From: Acanthochlamys bracteata
Taxonomy: Eukaryota; Streptophyta; Magnoliopsida; Pandanales; Velloziaceae
DNA: 64,000 nt
Assembly (NCBI GenBank): GCA_019914995.1
Contig: CM034132.1
Location: 8,054,662 to 8,118,661 of the forward strand
Direction: 5' to 3'
In this document: positions 49,795 to 61,154 of the stretch, in pieces
Position numbering within the stretch: the first letter of the stretch is position 1
Layout of the letters: each line of letters starts with the position of its first letter
The notes under the pieces: model-generated
Told to the model about the DNA's origin: nothing
Seen by the model: the letters and a program-made list of their open reading frames with translations, nothing else
The model's database searches: none
Position numbers and translations under genes: made by a program

Positions 49795-52289
49795 ATAACT
49801 TTGTGGGCTGTAGGAAACTATTGTAAGAAATAGTGGCCCTAACATGCAATGTCTTTTATTTTTATTTTTTCTTTCCTTCTTCCTTCCTTCCTCACTGTTT
49901 TGCCCTAACCCATCAGCCGCCACTGCTCCGGCTCCTCTCCAGCGTGAAATCAACCCCTTCCTGTGATATTCACTTCATTTCATCTTCTCAAGCCATCCTC
50001 CTTCTCATTTCCGGTAGTCCTTATCAATTCCGGCGAGCTACGCCGTGCGGGACAACTTTTCAAAATTTGTCCGGCCATTTTGCCAGCGTTCCGGTTAGGG
50101 TAAGTAGTTAGAAACGTTCCCCTTAACTTGCTAAGTCTTTTTCCTCATTTATTTGCGTTCATTTTCAGCTTCGTTAGTTGATTTCGTGTGAGTTCGCCGC
50201 CGGACGTTATTTCGTCAATTCCGGCCGCCGGCGACAAAATTGAAGCTCGTCATTTATTCCATTGGATTATACTAGCAGTGTTGGTCATTTGAACGCACTT
50301 GGCCGGAACCCTAGCTTGTCGGAATCCGGCGAACTTTTCCGGCAAACTTTCCGGTGACTTGGTTAGGTGAGTTAAAAATACTTACTTCGCGTATTTGTAA
50401 TTATTATTAGATGAATTATTAATTCGTTTCGATTTAGGAAATCATTGGATTGAAAATACGCGACTTGTTGCCGATTCAAATCATTTTAGCATTCGATGGT
50501 CTCACCTCGTCGGTAAGTTTCTTAGATTCGTTAGTTAGTACTTATTGTGTAGTGGATTAGGAATTTGATAAACCATTGAACGAATGAAATTCTAGAATGG
50601 TTCACCGTATGATATTGAACATTGGACTCAAACTTAGTTAGATATTTATTACAAGTATTTGATTTAGCTTTCATTAGCGTGCTTATTATTGAATATGCCC
50701 GTATGCACGTTAGATGGTATGAGTGACTTGAACTCGGACGGTGCGGCTTAGAGTTGACAGTTGATATAAATATTTGCTTGGATTATAGGTGAGGGTTACC
50801 GTGCCACCTTTTCTTTCTAGATTAACGTTAGGCTTTCGGCACAGGTAGCATTCATTTTGGAAATCCTAGCGTATTTTGCCATTCTCGTTATATATTATGA
50901 TTTATCCTTCATGCTACATATGCCTGTACATATTTGGATTTATTTCACATCATGTTTATAGTTAGTACTAATATGTTTGCATATTGTAAACTATGTGGCA
51001 TAATTATGAGAATATGCTATGTACATGTCAATATTTTCCTTTCATATATGTATAAGTATAATCACGATAGCATTGAAGGCATTGGGTATAGCATATTCAT
51101 TGAGTGAAAACCTATTATGTTGCATCTACTTATTAGGGACTGCATTGGTATGGGACAATGCAGAACCTAACAGGTACTGTCATAACATATTATATTATGT
51201 ATGCTTGAATGAGATATTGATACGGTAGATCTCAGGAGATACTGGGCACCGAAATATATGGATAGCCGATGAGTCCCAGGACATACTGGGCATCGAGTTA
51301 TAAGATATAGATTGTCGGTGGGTCTTAGGACATATTAGGCACCGAGCTGTGATGATATTACTTGCCAGTGGGTCTTAGGATATACTGGGCATTGAGCTTG
51401 TCCGTGGTTTGATATATATAAAGTATTATGTATGTATGCTTGTATGATATACCCGGTAGCGTGATGTGAGTTGGAGATGTGATCTCACTCGATCGCCTAT
51501 TTTGTATGATTGTTACATTTGATGCATCCGCATACTTCATTACATATATTTGCTTATATGGGTGCACTATATATATATGAATATATATTATAGCCTTGAG
51601 AGTGTCGCAAAATATTGTTTGATATTATCGTATATCTCTGCTAAGAACTGAGTCAGTATGAGACGATTCAGGACTTAGTAGAACCTGATCTGATCTATCG
51701 TTGCATCTACTTCATGTAGATAGTATTATAATGCCTGCTTAATGCATTATCTAAATTGGGCATTCTGCTGTTTTACCTCACTAAGACTGGGCTCACCCTT
51801 TTTTCTCTTCTTTGGCCTCTCCTAGATAGGTCAGAAACTAGCGGACGCTGATTAGACTCGATATTGCTGGACCGAGAGCGTACGGAGGGTATTTTATAAA
51901 ACTTTTGGCATGTAGTTAGCTCTGTAATCTTCGAAGGACATTGACTTTTCTTGTACTTTATTGTATGTGATATTGCGATGGTATTTATTTTGGATTGTAA
52001 TAGGTGTTACGGCTACCGGTAGCCACTAGTGATATTTTGTTTGCGAAAATGATTTTTATGCTGTTCTTTTTTTTTTTTTTTTAGGTTTTTGATGATAAGT
52101 ATAATTATTATTATTTGTACAGATTCTCCCTATTAAATTTTTAAGAAAGATCATGTCAAAATTTTTCGAATATTGATAATTTAGTTTTATTGAGTTTTGG
52201 GTCAGGCTTACTTGATTAGGTCGAGTTTGGGCCTTATCTAGACTTGGTTTAGTCCAGTGCCGGTCAGAAGCTAGTTTTGAGTCTTGACA
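49795..52289 (+). repeat. Inner gypsy 3' LTR
   Basis: Starts TGTAATAACTATAACTTTG and ends GAGTCTTGACA. By eye it differs from the 5' LTR at about 18 positions in the last ~290 bp and about a dozen in the first 100 bp, mostly transitions. Confidence 0.93.
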
Positions 52290-52294
52290 TTTCG

Positions 52295-52500
52295 TTTGCT
52301 GCCGGAGCTTCGCAGCAAGGAGGGCCACCGGATAGAAGAGACTAACAATAGCCGCTGGACTCCTATTGAGCTTGATGACGTTCAAAACAAACACCTCAGT
52401 CATGGTGGGCGTGGTGTAAGAATGCCATGGGATGAGTAGTCGGTCAAACATAGATAGGCAACCAAGAATCACCAAGAAGAGTTCTAGCCTTGCATCACCA
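52295..52500 (-). pseudogene. Outer-element segment downstream of the captured UBA1 piece
   Basis: On the minus strand a short frame follows the end of UBA1 similarity and includes TPTMTEVFVLNVIKL and LAAKLRQQTK before the inner element interrupts it. It is probably retroelement sequence, but the domain is not recognised. The inner LTR begins immediately to the left. Confidence 0.4.
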
Positions 52501-52507
52501 TAGTTGG

Positions 52508-54195
52508 TACTTTGCTAAGCAGCCTTTCAAATTCTGATCGAGCTCATGTTAGGAAATGATCAATACGACGAGCGAAAGAATGAACAGTGAAGAGTGGTGC
52601 TTGCTTCTCAGGAGAATCTCTCAAGGCTCCATAACTCTCTGTAAGGTGAGGTATGAGCATCTGTGTATCGCACTTAGCACCAAGAGTACTAGACTCTAAT
52701 AATGGCTTGTGGAAGTACCAGCATCGCATGTTCATATTGCCCAGTGCGTTGACAGCAACCTTCGAACTCTCCCAAATTTTATGAGCAAGGACATGCTTAG
52801 TCTCGGAAGTAGCACGATTCTGGAAGGCTTCAAAGTGGAGAGCAGGATTAAGTAAACTGGTAGCAAGAGCAGCTTCATTTGGTTTAGCTTTGCCAATATT
52901 CCGATCGTAGAAGAGAACCTGTCTGCTAAGATTACTCCTCTCAATCACATCATCATTCTTAATAGTAGTCTTGCCCTTGCCGCTGCAAGAAACTCCCTTA
53001 AGCGCTAGTTTCTTCAAGAACTCACATCTAAGAGCACCAGATCCAACAATAAAAACTGTCAACTCTTCCAGCTTCGTTTGAAGCTTGGAACCAATTATAG
53101 AAATTGAAGCGTCATAGTGGATATTCAACAGTTTCAAAACACTAGGCTCTAATGCTTCTGCTGGCAGGGACTCCACTGAATCAAAATAGAGGAGATGAAA
53201 GAGTGGATTGAAGTTTCCTGAGCAGGTTTTCACAACCTCCTGCCTAACCAGGTATCACAGCCATAGGATTCAGTACGGACTTAGAGCCAAATGCAAAATG
53301 GTGCAGGAGTATCGTAACAAGCTGGCCAAGCTCTTCAATGCCTTGGCCAAGTGCATAGCCAAACAATTTCTCTACATCTGCTTCTGCTCCAGCAAGAAGG
53401 AGACCCAAATCATGTGTAGATTTGTGCAAAGCTCGAAAGACAACGTGCAAGAGCAAGAGTTGATAGATCTCAGAGAAATCACTCAATAAGAAATCGCCTG
53501 GATCTTTAAAAGCGTCTCTTAAAAACTGCAAGTTCAAAACTTTTGGTTCCTTCACTTGGGCTGCTATCTCTCCTCTCACATACTCACTAAATTTGGTTGT
53601 ATCCTCATCACCAGTAAAAGAATACGACCGAGCATTCTTGACTTTCCTAGGCTGCCAACCATTCAGTTCTGTCATGCCCTGGATTTCAGAAAATATCATA
53701 AGATTCCAATCCTGAAACTGGAGTAGCTCATTGTTAACACAAGAGAAAAGCGCAGGATTGTCATTACTGATTGACGAAATGATGCCTATCTGTGGTTCCT
53801 TTCCATCCACCTCAACAACAGTGAATACTGGATCAAAGTCGTAGAAGGCATTGCCAATGAGTCCCCAAATTTGTGACTTCACGAATGTAATTGGAGGATT
53901 GTGACTCGGACAGTAATCATCATATTCAAGAGCTTTTTCTATGCTGAAATTAGTAAACACAACAGTTTGAAAATCTAAGAGCTGATTCGCAGATAGAGGT
54001 CCAGTTAGTGTGCTAATAAGTATAGCATTGTTCAGCTGCTGCAGTTTGTGAACATATGCAAGTGCTCTGTTCTTACGGATGTCATCCTCTGAGAAGAAGA
54101 AATTACTGGACAGACCCCATAGCTTCATTGTTGCTTCAGCATGCAGTGTTGTAGACTTAACCTCAGCTAGCACAAGGTTTTTGGCTGTCGCAAGG
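52508..54195 (-). pseudogene. UBA1: Captured, intronless fragment of ubiquitin-activating enzyme E1 (UBA1)
   Basis: Reading leftward on the minus strand, the frame matches plant UBA1 from the first adenylation half (AKNLVLAEVKSTTLH, LSSNFFFSEDDIRKNRA, EYDDYCPSHNPPITFVKS) through [61 protein letters not shown] and YFDSVESLP. It continues into the second half ([52 protein letters not shown]) and ends shortly after DHFLT. No intron interrupts it, which suggests a processed transcript. Breaks: frameshift and stop near 53244, TGA in place of a conserved Trp codon at about 52544, a ~10-residue deletion after NALGN, and Arg in the Gly-rich ATP loop. The catalytic-Cys and ubiquitin-fold domains are absent. 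Confidence 0.9.
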
Positions 54196-55735
54196 TCAAG
54201 GTCATAGCGACCAGGGGTAGCAATTGTAGCCGGTGTTTTGAACTGGAGATCAGGGTTCGTAGCACAAAGGCGGAGGCGTCGAGACGATTTAGAGCCTAGG
54301 AAGAGCGGGATCGTTGGGTGTGCGTCGTGGTAGCCATTGTCTGTTGGATATGGGCTAAGCGACAGCTCAAGAATGGAAGTAATAAAGGGAGATGCATCTG
54401 GCAATGGAGTGTGTTGAAAAACAGCAGTGACGCATGGAGGAGGAGGAGAAGAAGATGACGACATTGCTGTAGATGGTGTTGGGTCTGGGCCTGGGCTGGG
54501 TAATGTTAGTAGATTTGATGGAAAGCTTTCCATAGTGGGCTGCGATGTGGGCTCTGGTTTTAGTGGCGGTAGGGAAGGAAACAGGGCAGCAGAGAAGAGA
54601 GATGGAAAAACCAGCGGCGGCGAAGAAGGCTTCGGCAAGGAACAAGCCTAAGGTGGAGGAGTAGTTTCCGGAGCGAAAGAAGAGGAGGAAGACGAAACCA
54701 ACGACGGTGAAGAAAGCTTTGGCAGGGGAGCTGCCAAAGTCGGAGGAGCAAATGTCGTTGTAAGAGGGAACAAGAAATGCATGGTGTGCTGTACTTTAAG
54801 GGATGAAAACAAGATTGTGGTTGTAGCTGAAGACGACAATTGGTTGATGCCATATTGAGACGTAGGCGAATGCTCCTGGCAAGTGACAGCGGGATGTAGA
54901 TGTAGCTTGTGCGCATGTGGAGCATATACATCTCCGAAAGTTGGAAGGGACAGTTGGGAGTGTGAATCGGGGAACCAATGGTCCATTGAAGGAGTTAGGT
55001 GATGAGAATGAAAGGTAGGTGCTGAGGTTGGAATGGGTAATGGTGCAGAAATACCTGAAGTGGCTAATGGGTATGGCACTACTGAGTGAATTTCTGGCAG
55101 TGAAGGTTGGAGTTGCGACACAGAGTGGGTTTCGAAAGATCGAGGGGTTTTAAAGTTCTGAGAACAGATGACTGTTTGATCGGAGTTAGTATACATAGAT
55201 GAGGTAGGGGGTAGAGGGTAAACGGAGTAATGGTGGAGTAAAGTCTGTGGAAGAGTTGCAAAGGCTTCTGAGCTGCTAGAAATGAATGGCTCTTGCTGAG
55301 AAGGTGTAAAGTTATGTTGGCCGTAGGTAGGCGGTGCTGATGAGGGAATGAGCGGAAGCGAATTGGTTGTAGCGACAGTGGGTTGAAAATAAGGGAGGGA
55401 AGGGTTGGGATAAGAATTTCCCGTCGGATTTCTTGTGACATTGCTGGATTTGCTCGGTTGTTTGGCGATATAGGGCTGAAATTGCAACGAGCTTGCATAA
55501 TTTCGTCCATCTTTCTATTCGTCTTCTCCTGGTGATCTTCTAGTCGTGCTAAAGTCTTTACGATTTGTTGGATCAGTATATTTAATTGTTCCTGTGAATT
55601 GGACTCAGTTCTAAGCATAGCCGTCAACGATCGCGGCTGTCTGAAATTCGTCGTTTTTGGCGGCGATGTTTCTTCAGCAAAACTTAATCCATCACCCGCC
55701 GGAGGAGACGTGTTAGTCCGAGGATCGTGGCTCAT
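54196..55735 (-). pseudogene. gag-like leader and Pro/Ser-rich region of the outer element, fused to UBA1
   Basis: ATG at 55735 lies within the PBS-proximal leader (MSHDPRTNTSPPAG). A charged helical stretch follows (SQEQLNILIQQIVKTLARLE, KTNRKMDEIMQ), as in gag. A frameshift near 55490 leads into a long Pro/Ser/Gln-rich frame. An in-frame TAG at 54648-54650 interrupts it, but the same frame continues through SPPLVFPSLFSAALF and LLTLPSPGPDP directly into the UBA1 piece. Apart from the frameshift and TAG this would be one chimeric frame. No zinc knuckle or protease was seen. Confidence 0.7.
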
Positions 55736-55744
55736 GATACCAAT

Positions 55745-56136
55745 TGTTATGATTCCACAGGGAATCACAAGGCAACCAAGAAGAGTTTCACGGTAAAAGA
55801 ACAAGCAACATAAAACATAGGGTAAAAGAAAGAAAGAAAACACGAGCTATTCTAGTAAAAAGTAAATTAGATTCAAGACATAATCCCCCCATGCTCCAAC
55901 AAACCATCTATATAAGCATGAACAGGGGGACAGCACAATATCATAAAATCTTCCTAGGAAACAAGAATAGTAACTGTATACGTAGAATATATCTTGCGGT
56001 ATCCAATGACCATCACCAAAGCCATGCAGCATACTATCCTTGGTAATAATGAGTTGCCTATGCCTATGCTGTCTGGGAACAGTGGTGCGCAGCCTAAGAG
56101 AATGCCAAAGGACATGCATCAGCCTGGTGTGTATCA
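55745..56136 (-). repeat. Outer element 5' LTR (392 bp)
   Basis: TGTTATGATTCC...GTGTGTATCA as read on the plus strand, flanked on the right by ACATT (TSD) and on the left, in minus-strand reading, by a PBS after 2 bases. Confidence 0.95.
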
Positions 56137-58333
56137 ACATTCTTTGCAGTTGTCTTCCGCATGGTTTTGTTCATTCATTTGTCTTCCGCAAGGGTATATC
56201 TTCTCAATGATACTACAACATACGTCATCTGCTTCATCTTTTCCTCTGACAAGTGAGCTGCAAGAATTTCAGCGAATGCCATGAATAACTTGTCAATGAC
56301 ACCCGTTCCGAAGTGACTTGCAAGAACAGGCTCAAGACCTGCTCTTAAAGTCTTTTGCGACATTGCCAGCGAAAGACGTATTGTCCACATCAAAGCTTCC
56401 ATTGCTCCGGTCAAATGAGTCCCAATAAGATTCAAAAATCTGTAAATGGTCCAGATGGTATGATCCCTCCCTCTGAATTACTTCCTACACTTCTTCAACA
56501 TATGGTACATATAGAGGTAAGTTGAAGTTGTGGACTTGTGACTCTTCAAGCAAACCCTGAGAAAGATGGAACTTTTATAAAGAATGTAATATATTTCAGC
56601 AAGTTTGGAAAAAAATATGCATAGGCTTATATGAAATTTTGTACTACAAAAGTAGTTTTTAAAAAAACAATTCATGAACTTAACCTTTACCTTTGAGACT
56701 AAAACTTGTAATGCTTCCGCCAATGACTCTAAAGCATCATGGTATTTACTGTCTGAGGTATCTTTATGGTTGGTTGGAATTGTCAGAACCATTCTTCCTT
56801 CAGGGACTAATTCTTCACCGCGTAACTTAAGAAATGTAGTGAAATCCCTTTGAAATTGATCCGAATAAGCTTCTAAGACATACGGACTGCTTGATTTTGC
56901 TACAGCGATATTTCCTTTGTTTAAAGTTCTATATTTGTCGTTTTGAAGTTTTTCAGGAACCTATAAAAGTTGAACAACTCTCAAAATCGTAGATAATAAA
57001 ATGCAAAAAGTACGCACGAAACAATACACACACACGTGTATATATATATATATATTAAGGAGTTGAGTACCTGGGAAAGCCAATGTAAGCTACACGAAGA
57101 GTGCATGAAGTGAATACTACTACTGAGGAATAGTCTAGTATAGAAAGAACCAGGCACTCCAGCAACATAAAATGGCATAACACTATCTCCTTTCCCTTCT
57201 TTAACTTTCTCCTTGTAGGAAGAAAGAGCCCCAAAAACTGAGTTGAAGTCGTTTCCAGGGAGATCATTCAAGAAAATTTGAACCTCTGGTACTGTAATCT
57301 TGAGAGAACAGCAGCTATCCTTGATGGCATTGATGATTTCAGTCATCGGCATAAAGGTGTTCGGCCCAGAGGAACAACCAAGATCAGACACAACCAAGCA
57401 TTTAGGCAAAAGATTGCTACAAATATTGAACACAGCCTCTCTCATTAGAGGAGTTGCATGTGATATCATGTTTGCCTACAAGGTTGAAATTAGCAATCAT
57501 TAAACACCATAAAAAACATTAGACTGACTTTCAGTAGTTTTTTGAATAAAAATCGCGTTGCCCTTGATGACAGCAAACCTTGTCACCCAATCATGACAGG
57601 TACGGAAATCCCATAAACTCTAACCAACGAGAGAAATCTCATTTGTATGAAATTCAACACTCTGCTACTTACTAAGAAATAAGGAAAATGGCTTTTAAAA
57701 GAGAGACAGATACCTGCGGCTTGGAGTTGGACGCATAGCTGGTTTCTCCCGACCCTCCAACCATGTGAACCACTTGGTCAACCTTCATCTTGTTGATGCC
57801 TTTATCAGTAATTCTCCCACTTCAGTTGCTACCTGCAGTATAGTGATGTATGTGGGACTTGGAAGATGAACCCTTCCATCTTATAAACAGATAGGCCAGG
57901 AAAATAACAGTTTATTAGTCAATGTTGGAATGGAAAATTCACTTGCAAAAGAAGATTTTATTGAGGAGTACATCTTATCTACAGATAGGCCAGAAGAGAA
58001 GGTCTTGTCAAATTTTGGATTGGAAAATTACACTTGCAAAGAAGATTCTTTTGAGGAGACCATCTTATACAGATAGGCCCAGAAAAGTATTAGTCTAGTC
58101 AATACTGGATTGGAAAATTCACTTGGAAAGAAGATTATATTTCATTTTTTGAGGATGGGCCACTTCATCAAGTTTATTATTCTAATAAAGTTTTTTGATT
58201 GAATATTAAAAAATCATATTTAAATTATACTTTCAAAATAATTTTTTTTATTTGTATAGTAATATTTTAATAAAATATTTTTAGGATTTCGCAATCTTCA
58301 ATTTTCAATAAAAGTCAGTTTTTCAATGTATTT
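56137..58333. repeat. Segmental duplication, copy B, right part
   Basis: Resumes the paralogous sequence exactly after the outer element (ACATTCTTTGCAGTTGTC) and runs through the SABATH pseudogene and its upstream flank to about 58333, where similarity to copy A (37423) ends. Confidence 0.9.
56175..57788 (-). pseudogene. SABATH methyltransferase pseudogene (copy B)
   Basis: Exons correspond one-to-one with the intact gene: 57788-57714, 57475-57071, 56960-56691 and 56556-56175. Exons 1-3 remain open. In exon 4 an AAG codon of copy A is TAG here (EEV*EVI, about 56490), and an extra base near 56353 shifts the frame after GNVAK. A 3-nt insertion also occurs near the end. The retroelement is inserted only ~38 bp downstream of the stop codon, so loss of 3' processing signals could have preceded the coding breaks. 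Intron 1 is 238 nt versus 965 nt in copy A. Confidence 0.92.
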
Positions 58334-60883
58334 CTCAATATGGATGATACACAACTAACTTTGTTAGTTAGAGTGGGTTGGTGTTCGCAGTGTGACTATT
58401 AGAACACTATGCTATATTATGGGTTTTGAGTGTGTTTCTTATTTAATGTAGAAAAATTAGTCGGTTGAAAACTATTTTGAATTCAAATGATTTTCTATAA
58501 AACTTTTCAGTTGTTTCAAAAGATTATAAACTTTTGTTTCTCAAAAGTATTTTGATCATAAATAATTATTGTACTGGTAAAATAAATTTATTGAAAATAT
58601 TTGTCAGAAAAAATACAGTTAGTGTCAAAGAATTATTTTTAAAAAAAAACCCTGGGGTAATGGCTTAAAACCGCTAGCCTAATTGATCACATCACAATAC
58701 CAATGTCCTTAATAAGCCTCCAGACTATGGCCAGACTAGAAATTTAAGGAATTCAATCTTATGCTTTTCTGGTAGCATGACTTCTACAATATCTGACCCG
58801 ATCTCTAAATTTAATCTGAAAATTAATTTATTTAAATTGATTTTGAGTTAATTTTAGATTGATTTTGATCAGTTTTGAATCAACCTAAAAAATTAAATAT
58901 ATTCGAATCAATTTCAGATAGATTCAAAATTTATTTAAAACATATAATTATTCGTATAACACATATTAATTTATAATAAAAATATTTAAAATGATGATAT
59001 TTTAATTTATTTTGTATATTTGTTTGGCTTAATTTAATATACTTTAGATTAATTTCATATTTAATTTATAAACTTTGTCAAATTAAATTTTTTGTAAATA
59101 TATAATACTTAACAAATTTTATCTATTATTTGTAGAAGTAGATTTTTATAAATCTTGTGTTATTAATTTTGATTATTGAATAAGTATTGATCTGGTTATT
59201 TAATTTGCTGAATTAGAATTGACAATTTTGATATTTTTTTAAGTCTACATTTATATACATTATGGTAGAAATTTTATTAAGTTTAAAAAATTCAATTATT
59301 ATGAAATATTTATATGTGTACAAACTTATTTTTCAAAAGATAGTAAATAAATTTAGAAAATTCTATTCTTTTCATCTATCTAAACTCTATCTTCACACCA
59401 TAAATCGTTCGGGTCGACCTGCAAACCGTCTAACCCGGACGGTAATATCAATCCGAATCTACAAAAAATTATTGTGTAATCGATCCATTTCGATCGATTT
59501 TGATCCGCTTCAATCCGGTCGAACCATCCGTCCGGATCAAATCAGATTGAATAAAATTTTTAAAAAATTAAGTAAAAAGATTTAAATTGGTGATATATTA
59601 AATACAAAAATAATTATTAATAGCTCTATGTTGAAAAATAATATGTAGTTTAGATTTTATATTTGGATGTGATAATGCAAAAATATAATTGATTATGTTT
59701 CATTTGTAAATATCAATTATTAGTGACTTTTAAATTTTTATATTATAAAATATTCAGACTCAAACATGTATACCTAAAAAAAGTTGGTTGTCTCTTTTAT
59801 AATTTATCTATTTTATGATTTTATCTTCTTCTAATCGCCTAATTTATTTAAATATTTTTTATTATAAATTTTCACTGCTATTATTGTTGTTGGTGATGAT
59901 AATATCATGGTGGCAATACTTAATTTTTATGGTGATTTTTATTACTGTTATTGTTGATAATAATGATATAGTAGAAATACTCTAACTTTTTACTGTGATT
60001 GCTGCTGCTATTATTATTGGTAGTGCTATGATGGCAGTAGATTTGTCACTATGATTGTTGTTATTATTAGTCGAAAATACTTTAATATTATTGATCCGAC
60101 GGTTTGACCGGTTGATCCGGCGAATCAATCCGAGAACCGTACTCGAACAATTTTCCTGTTCGATATCCGGTTCTTACAACTATGCTTCACACCACCAAAC
60201 GGTCCACTTCCGCGAAGTAACAGCTTCTGTAAACCTTATTTTTCTTTGGAAACATTTTAATTTCCACTAACGAGATATTTGGTTGTATTTCAAAGTACTT
60301 ATTTTATTTGTAATATATTAAAAAAATTTAGTATTTAATTTTTTAATTTTAAAAATATTTATTAAACTATACATCATCAAAGTAAATAAATAACTATATA
60401 TATATATATATATGATCAGTTATGGGCACCGACTATATTTGGGGTGCCCGGGACGCCAAATCCTGACCGTTGGATCTCTTGATCTGATCTGACGGTCAAA
60501 ATTCATTCATGCGTTCTCGCGTACTAATCTTACGTAATCACTGGTCAAAGGTACAAATAGAATTTTTGTCCCCGTTTATGGGATCCCTTTTCATTACTTT
60601 TTTTTTTCTTTTCTCTCTTCTTCGTTCTTTCGTTCTCTACTGAGCGATGAAATCCGATAGAATTAAGATAGTGAGTTGCAGCTCAATTTCGTTAGACCTG
60701 TACTTTATTGAATTATTTGTTATTATCAGCTTGCTCATTATTGGCTCAATTTTATTATTATTATTTTTTGAATGCTCTTTCTTTACATTGCATATTTTAG
60801 TTGAATTAGATATAGCATCCTATGATTAATGCAGTGTACAATACATATAAATGTTTGAACAAAGAAGCTATGAGGACTTTTTG
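58334..60883. other. AT-rich intergenic DNA
   Basis: No gene is supported. Contains GATCCG/CCGGTC-rich repeat remnants at about 59395-59545 and 60085-60180, a TA run at about 60395-60412 and a palindromic stretch at 60420-60500. Confidence 0.45.
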
Positions 60884-61154
60884 GACTGCGGGTGCGTTTG
60901 GAATTGCTTATAAAATAGAGCTTTTCTAAAATGAATGATATTTTTATCTTTTTAAAAAAATAAGTTCTATTTTTTACTTTCAAAAAAATAATAAAAATAT
61001 ACAATAAAAAGATCTCATTACATAAAATTTTTTTATATTTTCTAAATTTTTAAATAATTTTTTTAAATATTTATAAAATATATATTAAAAAATATAAAAT
61101 TAAAAATTAAAAAATTTTATTAGAAAAAAAGTAAAATCAAACGCACCCGCAGTC
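60884..61154 (+). mobile_element. MITE with perfect 17-bp terminal inverted repeats
   Basis: Left TIR GACTGCGGGTGCGTTTG (60884-60900) and right TIR CAAACGCACCCGCAGTC (61138-61154) are exact reverse complements. The 271-bp element has the AT-rich interior shared with the copies listed elsewhere. No convincing TSD is seen. This is the best-preserved family member and gives the reference orientation. Confidence 0.85.

Larger units (their letters stand above)
42130..52289 (+). mobile_element. Inner Ty3/gypsy chromovirus (Tekay/Del type), nested
   Basis: A 10,160-bp element with ~2.5-kb LTRs (42130-44636 and 49795-52289), 5-bp TSD TTTCG (42125-42129 and 52290-52294), PBS TGGTATCAGAGCC at 44640 and gag-PR-RT-RNaseH-IN-chromodomain order. 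The integrase-then-chromodomain arrangement, long LTRs and total length fit the Tekay (Del) clade. Five in-frame stops and two frameshifts make it non-functional. It lies in the opposite orientation to the outer element. Confidence 0.95.
41642..56136 (-). mobile_element. Outer non-autonomous LTR retroelement carrying UBA1 sequence and a nested gypsy
   Basis: Minus-strand element with LTRs 55745-56136 (5') and 41642-42032 (3'), 5-bp TSD ACATT (41637-41641 and 56137-56141), a tRNA-Met-like PBS (TGGTATCATGAGCC on the minus strand) next to the 5' LTR, and a purine tract AAGAGGGTGGGAA next to the 3' LTR. Without the 10.16-kb inner element it is about 4.3 kb. It encodes a gag-like N-terminus, a Pro/Ser-rich segment, a captured E1 enzyme piece and a remnant of a pol C-terminus, but no RT, RNase H or integrase of its own. 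The empty site is seen at 34.45 kb, where TTTATACATTCTTTGCAG is uninterrupted. Confidence 0.93.
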
